A DNA stretch of 64,000 bases from Magnolia sinica (taxonomy: Eukaryota > Streptophyta > Magnoliopsida > Magnoliales > Magnoliaceae). A model generated the notes under the pieces. It did no database searches, had not been told where the DNA came from, and was given only the letters and a program-made list of their open reading frames with translations. The position numbers and the translations under genes were made by a program. The stretch spans positions 78,706,862 to 78,770,861 of the forward strand of contig NC_080584.1 of the NCBI RefSeq assembly GCF_029962835.1. The letters are read 5' to 3'. Below are positions 57,481 to 64,000 of the stretch, one piece after another; positions within the stretch are counted from its first letter, which is position 1, and each line of letters begins with the position of its first letter.

Positions 57481-60182
57481 AGACAAAGCATAACACTCAC
57501 ATTAATTAATAAACAAGTCCCGCAAAATATTACGTGAATGTAAACCATAAAAATTATGAATATATAAACATTTGATTGATTTGGGCCTTCAATCAAATGA
57601 CCTAGAATGATGATGGGTCATAATCATCAAATTCTGGTAAGAGCCCAGTGTATCATAGCGACTCCTCCTTTTGGTGAAATTATAACATACTAGAGGCTCT
57701 ACTAAACATGAAGTTGACCAGTGCTAGTAAAATAAATCTCTCAAACTTATATCATCATCACCAATCACTTCACTCCACTCATATCCTGTTAAGTAATGAT
57801 ACCTCTTTGTTCTAACCACCACCCATTATGGATACAAACTTAACTGAATGCAATCCTAAGATGGATGATCGCTGATTTCTATATCCTGAAATCTAAAAGA
57901 AAAACTTTCACCAGTCAAGGTCACTTTGGTAGCTGACACAACGAGGTCCAATTTTCACTCCTAGACTCAAGGATTGTTATATTATCCTACCCACAACAGA
58001 CCCATTTGTAATACTTCTGATTCAGTCCAAAATACAACTAATTTTGACTGCCCATAGGCTCAAACATATTCTAAAATGATGATTGGATTAAATTCTTAAT
58101 GGTCAACTATTTAATATTAGCCTCTAACAGATGGGTAATTGCCATATTTCTGGTTAAATCAGAACTAAATAATACATTTGACCATATTTATAGAATTATC
58201 AAGGACGTTTAACAAGTGTAGGTTTCCAACCATCAATAGGCCAAGTATGTTAAATTTAAATAGTTAATACCAACATTGGGCCTGGATCTGTCATAAATGG
58301 ACTCAAAAAACCCAACCACGTTGTAAATATAAGCAAAATGGGCCGAGGGCTAGCCCGTTAAACCACCAAAACAAGCCTAAGCATTAGACCCAATGGATAG
58401 GCCCAACGACCTAATAGACAAGCCCATACGAATAGACCTATGGATCTAATAGGCACATGCCCAAAATAAAAGACCTGAGTCACGGTCCCATTCCATCTAA
58501 AAACAGCAACAACTTATTAATGTAAAACCCTACAACGCCTAATCTCCTTACAGTTACAAAACCCTAGTTGTAACAACTATACAGAGCAGCCACGACCATC
58601 CCAAATCCTAGCCATATCTCTCTCTTCTTCCTCCACTGTAGTTGATGAGCACTGTAATGGTTGCCGTGGTGAGGGATTTCCCATTACATTGGCCACAATG
58701 GCCTTAATCATAGTTGTGACTATTAGCACCAAGGAAGATGGCGACCCATTACTTCTGCTCGAATCTAAAGAGGAAGAGATGAGGAAAATAGGTGGTATTT
58801 CTACCACCATCCTCGATCATCTTCTCCATAACCGGTGGCCTCCGTTGTCAGAATTAATTGCAAATGCAATCAATTGCATTTATTGTACTCAATAATGCCA
58901 CCTTGCTGCAGTAGGGCACATAAAAAATGATGGCCGTTATCATTTCCTATAGTGGTGGCACCCTCTGTTCAATGATGATGAAAACCCATTGGGCCACCAT
59001 GGTTGTCAGAGGTCCGTCATTAATTGATGTGCTTGAGCTTGCCTCTAATGCTGGAGACGACGTCACTGCTGTTGATCGAGAAAAATTATTATTATTATGG
59101 CATTGTCCTGATCTGTGGAACATCATATATCTCATTTTCATTATAAACTGGTCAATTCTTAATCATACTTCCAATTAATTTATGTGACATAAGGGCATTT
59201 CCAAACATAGTGATCTGACAACCTTTCAACTAATATTCTGTCTCTTAAAAGTTTATTAGAGTAATCTCGTGTCCACTCAGGCATGAGCATGACAAAATCC
59301 TAATTTTAAAATTCTACCAAAAATCAAAATCCTACAGCAATGTGGAAATCAATTAAGAAGAGAGGGGAACGGCGTTATCGGAAGAGAAAACTAGATAATC
59401 CTACAAAAGAGAAACAAGTAAATGATGTTAGTAATGTTAGAAAATCTGGAAAAATCTTAACTAGAAATTCTAAAATCTAAAAACCCTAAAAAAAAAAACC
59501 CTAGGTTAGAACAAAAATTCAGAAAAAAAAGAGCGTAATTCCTGATATAAATGTAATGTATTCTTAGCCTAAAATCTCTCAGTAATGACACTAAAAACTT
59601 GATCGAACCCAATGGTTGACAACCCCAAGTGAAGGGCTATGATGTAGTTTTAACTTGGTGAGACTAAATAGTTGGTTATTTCTGTTATTTGATTGTTTGA
59701 TTTTTCAGACTTTTTTCCATCTTCAATACTTGGTTTTCTTAGATCTTTTGCATATCATGTCCTTGTCTTCAAGCTCCAAATCTTCATACCTTTAACTGGA
59801 ACTCCTTTAAAGCTTAATTCTAATAATTTGAGAATATATTCATCATTTGTTCCAGAATTAGCTCACATGCAGAAAACATATGTTAGTGGATCAATTTGAC
59901 ACGTAAATGCAGTCGAAACTAATGCAATTAAGAGGATAAATATACAATATTTGAGTCTTAACAAAAGGCTTCTAAGAAGAAATTCTTAAGTTTTTGCTCT
60001 TTATAAATTATGATTTACACTGATCACATTAAGTGTAAGTAGACTAGGACATGGTTGACCAATTCTGAATCCTTCTTACAAAGCAAACAAGCGTTGGGCA
60101 GCAGCATACACCTCCTCCAAAGATTATCTATCATTAGAACCCTTTCCTACCCTACCAACCAACAGAATGTTGCAACCTTTGT
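57481..60182. other. Unassigned region
   Basis: No domain recognised in either strand. The part near 58570-59160 is less AT-rich, with short open frames on both strands, but none resembles a known protein. It could be decayed repeat or a very old gene piece. Confidence 0.35.
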
Positions 60183-61010
60183 GTTGGGGGCACACGCGGA
60201 AGAAACCCCAAGTTAGAATCAAACAATAAAAGATCAAACAAACCAAGCACACAGAAAACATAAGATTTCACATGGAAAAACCCTCGCGGGAAAAAAACCA
60301 CGACACAAAGCAACAACAAATCCAAGTGCTACCAATTGTGTAGAACTCTTAGAGGTGATACATACAGATACTATGGATCATTCCCCACTACATCCTAAAA
60401 TTTGTAGCAGTATTCTATCACCTTTATATGACTACTCTTGTTGTGGGTACGCATACCTTATGTATGATGAATAAACTACACGAGGTGCATTTAAGTTTTA
60501 CAAAATACTTACAAGATTGTGACATCATCACCTAATACACCATGCTTGGCCTGGGATGCCAGTGCACAATTTAGTAGCTACAAGGCATAATCATACCATA
60601 AGGACATGGTGAGTAGCAACATGATTAATAATTTAACGTTATTAGAATTCTTGTAGAGTGATGCAATCAAAACTGTATATATATATATATCCTTAATCGA
60701 GTCCGGCCCAAGCAAGGTTTTATCGAAAACTTTAGTTTGCAATGCCTTCATGTATGAGTTTGTCCTACAAAAGTCAACTTATATTACTTGCAAGAAAGAA
60801 AACTTGAAGTTCAAATAATTAATTATTGGATACCCTAAAGGATTAAAAGGTTTCAGATATTCTCCTTCACACTCTATTAGAATTGTGCATACTAGAAGTA
60901 CTAGGTTTATTAAGAATACTAAAAATATTGGAAGTGTTAATTCTCTGAATTGATGTCATAAATGATGAAGTAAAACCAATGAATGACAAAAAAAATCTAA
61001 AATATTATTA
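60183..61010. other. Unassigned, with an LTR-like start
   Basis: TGTTGGGGGCACACGCGG at 60183 resembles an LTR start, and 'tggaaaaaccctcgcggg' near 60272 is a word often seen in plant copia sequence. No second end or partner was found. A short TA run is at 60676-60691. Confidence 0.3.
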
Positions 61011-62077
61011 AATGATCAGAAGGGATTAAGTTGATTAGTAGTAAATGGGTATTAAAAACTAAATGGGACTCTGTGACTAAGATCGAATAATATAAAGACA
61101 AAATAACTACTAATGGATTTCAATAAGCAAAACCATTAATTTTGAGACAAAAATTCTCTTTAGCATAAAAGAAAGTGTTATGACATTTACAAATAGACAA
61201 AGGACATTGCTCACACATATCAGAGATCCATTCATTTAGAATTGATTATATATATAAACACAGACCTCGTTAGTTGTCTCAATAGTAAGGACTCCACCTC
61301 TGGCGATGTTTTTATAATTGAACTATATCATAAAAAACATGAAATGTTGTGACTTTAAGAATCAGAACACATAGCTTGTCTTAAATCCACGCATCAGGCG
61401 ACGTGGCTCCATGTCATTCTTGGTATAGAATTGCCAAGTATCGGTAGAACTCATTTGCATGAAGAAAATGGTGGATGCACTCTTTTGAGGTTGTCTTATC
61501 GTATTATTTATAAGGTATATATCTTCCATGGGAGTTGTTGACCCCAAGGAAGTATCGGATTAGTGAGAGATTCAGTTTGATCCAATTCATGTACAAACAT
61601 TCAGAGATCTCATTTATTTTGATAATTTTTGATAATTATTATTATTTTTTCTTCGCCTTTACTGTGCACATTTGTTTTAAGTGGATCTTTGATTCCCATT
61701 AGAGACATGAAGCTCCTAATAGAGATAATTGGACAACTTGGAGATATACAAGCGTGATGACATAAGACGTGTAATCTCCGTACCACACTTCTATATATTG
61801 AATTTTTGTTATTGAGATTGCTAATATTTGTGGTCTTGATTCATCTCACCTTTAAAAAATTACATGTTATAATGGCTACCATGCATGATTTAATCTTAGT
61901 GATATTAACAACCATATTTAACAAGAGTTCTTTCTATCGTCCAACAGTAGCAATTTTAAAATCTAGCGGGTACCCATTAGGAAGTTTTAAACAAAGATGT
62001 TTTATAAAATGTTAATATTTTTATAAAATAAATAATTTATTTTCTTTTAATTGATTACTGTAGCCCAAGTGGGAGAA
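61011..62077 (+). pseudogene. Copia remnant (RT fragment and 3' part)
   Basis: Plus-strand translation near 61030-61100 gives LISSKWVLKTKWDS, the conserved start of copia RT, followed by a decayed continuation with stops. After it the sequence is unreadable until the purine tract AAGTGGGAGAA at 62067-62077. The YxDD and RNase H parts are not seen, so a large internal deletion is likely. Confidence 0.55.
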
Positions 62078-62510
62078 TGTAAGACTTTTATTAGGTGGGC
62101 TCTACATAATCATTGCTTTCGATCTGACTATTGGATTAATTAGATTGATGAACACTAGCGGACCCTACTTTAGTTGTGATTTATTCCGATACGTAGAGGG
62201 GTGGTGCCTTTAAATTATGCCATGTATGCACTTGATTTTAGATAAAGATGTATTTTATCTAGTGTGGAGACTCCTGTAGTAGTTGTGATTGGTTAAACTA
62301 CTCCAGTGCTCATCCATATAAGTACAAATCTTGGCTCCCTCACATATAGGTGCAAAAACCCATCCCATTGAAGGGTTTCTAGAAGGGTGTTAAGTGAAAA
62401 AGATCAAAATAATTCAAGTATAACATCATCATCAATATCATGTGGAAAGAGTATGTGATTTAGATTAAAATCATATTATCTCCATTATTGATGCATTGAT
62501 CAATCTTACA
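62078..62510 (+). repeat. Copia LTR without a visible partner
   Basis: 433 bp from TGTAAGACTTTTATTAGG to ATCAATCTTACA; the ends form the inverted repeat TGTAAGA/TCTTACA. It directly follows a polypurine tract, so it is a 3' LTR. A TATA-like CCATATAAGTAC is at about 62315. No upstream copy was found in the window. Confidence 0.7.
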
Positions 62511-64000
62511 TTCCGAATTATGTTTAACAATTGTGAGTCACATTGAATCAACCAACAGATGAGTATCTCCAAAACCCTACTAAGTCGCACTCAAAATTAA
62601 AGTTTTTCAATGAATACATTTATAACTCTTTAAGTCGAGTTGATTTGGATGAGTTTTTGTTTACACCTAAGCTGACGCAGTCCACATTGCCCAATGAAAC
62701 ACCGCCACATGTTAGCACTTATGTACGAATGGCGGTGGCAAATCATACTCGCACTCCAAGAAATCTTCAATCCATATCCTTCAATGACACATAGCATACT
62801 AAAAGGAAATGACTCGGAGCCATGTGTATGTTTATGATTGAGAAATGAGAGACATTGCTTGAAGGACACACAACCAGCACATGTGTGACACGTATGATCT
62901 GTAGTGTACGCAAGAAGCTACTTAAAGTCCCACCAGTGCCGAATATTATGCAATACAGTATATGCACAGTAAAGCCATTTCACACAATTATTCTAATACG
63001 AGAAACTTCCAAGTGACGATCAATACCTTCGCGAAGACCACGAAGGATTAGAGTGATAAAATGGAAAGTCCATTCGGAGATAGAAGGAAATCATATTACA
63101 ATAGCATAAAGTGTCTGAATCCTGCTAGTACACGACCGATCACATATTCGATGACTAGCAAGGAAACTCTAGCATGGCTATCGCCTATTCAAGCCTATGT
63201 AAGCAACACTCAATGAAAAGCTTCGGGCTGTCTGTTGAGGGTCAAATATTGCATATTAGACCCCTGTTATTGCCTAGATTTATGAACATGGTACTGTTTA
63301 ACGGCCCGATTTAATCGTGTTTGTGATGCAGGGTACATTTGCGAGCTTGGACCGAAATAGGGTGCTAAAAGCTGAGATTTAACACTCAGAATTCACCAAA
63401 GCATGGGACGGACCCCAGGGGATTAAGATCGATGGATTTATATGCCAGATATTCGAGAAAATCGAGAAACTGAAGCTCAAGTGGCCTAAAAGTCAGACAG
63501 AATGCAAAATCACAGGGTTTCCACCATCCATTCAGCTCAAAACTTCATTCATGGCCTGAGGACCATAAATTAACCGTATATATCAAATTTCAGCTGTTGG
63601 ATCCCTGTAGAATTGGCCCAACGGATAGATCAGCCCATAAACCATTGATTTTGGGCCCACCTGCTATCTGCATATGCTTTAAAATTGGTCTTGATGGTTT
63701 AAATGATATGATGGTTTAAATGATATGTTAGAACAGATGGACGGAGCGGATTTCATATATACATCATCAATGGACCCCACTGGCAGCGCTAGTGCACAGT
63801 GCACAAGTGCACTTGATACGCACTGGACCAAGATCCCCAGTCAATTGAAGGAGACCCATCTCCTTCTCCTTCTCCAGCACGGACGACCAGCGGACGCACG
63901 TGGTCTGCCGGTTTCGTGCAGTGGGGCCCACTAATCATCCAAATCATCAATTTGGACCGTCCATTGTGTAAATAGGTGGGGTATTAACCTCACCTAGGTG
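62511..64000. other. Unassigned region to the window end
   Basis: No gene recognised. At 63232 TGTTGAGGGTCAAATATTGC looks like an LTR start; if real, the LTR runs past the window. 63698-63728 has a short direct repeat ('atgatatgatggtttaa'). Confidence 0.35.

Noticed and set aside
58577-59178. Short overlapping open frames in a less AT-rich patch
   Set aside because: No recognisable domain, frames on both strands of similar length, no splice or start context supporting one.
63232-64000. Possible LTR starting TGTTGAGGGTC
   Set aside because: No partner, purine tract or end within the window; left as unassigned.

Overview
This window looks like plant nuclear DNA, from a flowering plant with a repeat-rich genome. 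The evidence is plant Ty3/gypsy and Ty1/copia retrotransposons primed by initiator Met-tRNA, hAT-like and CACTA-like DNA transposons, plant LINE fragments, long AT/GA/TG microsatellites and one intact plant-specific S-domain receptor kinase. The recurrent 'GGGCCCCACCATGATGTA' foldback family made me think of magnoliids, but that is only a hunch.

Layout. 1-2980: an hAT-like element (40-1408), a foldback MITE and a long TA repeat. 2983-18860: a gypsy complex on the minus strand (Tekay/Del-like, ~2.9 kb LTRs). It reads leader-LTR-pol-gag-extra ORF-leader-LTR from left to right, so one leader copy lies outside the left LTR. Its right LTR is split by a 1.8 kb solo copia LTR. 18861-22970: AT-rich sequence and a pol-less SIRE-like copia relic on the minus strand. 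23115-26700: a decayed copia pol on the plus strand, split by a 1.3 kb hAT-like element with a perfect 8-bp target duplication. 28280-37376: a probable non-autonomous CACTA element carrying genomic fragments of NADH-glutamate synthase (two exons and an intron) and a second gene-like fragment. It was later hit by a solo LTR, a 5'-inverted LINE and a foldback MITE. 37695-46259: a complete 8.6 kb copia element with 486-bp LTRs and perfect 5-bp target duplications. 47152-47837: a second solo LTR of the CACTA-internal family, in opposite orientation. 48351-50795: the only intact host gene, an 814-residue G-type lectin S-receptor-like kinase on the minus strand. 52378-57480: a LINE tail, a third hAT-like element and a decayed copia on the minus strand. 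61000-62510: a copia remnant ending in an LTR. The rest is unassigned.

All retroelement coding regions seen here are broken by stops, frameshifts or lost catalytic residues. Nested target-site duplications let the order of many insertions be read directly. The most unusual features are the gene-capturing CACTA element, the LINE with an inverted 5' end between perfect 17-bp duplications, and the gypsy leader outside its LTR. No tRNA, rRNA or CRISPR was recognised.
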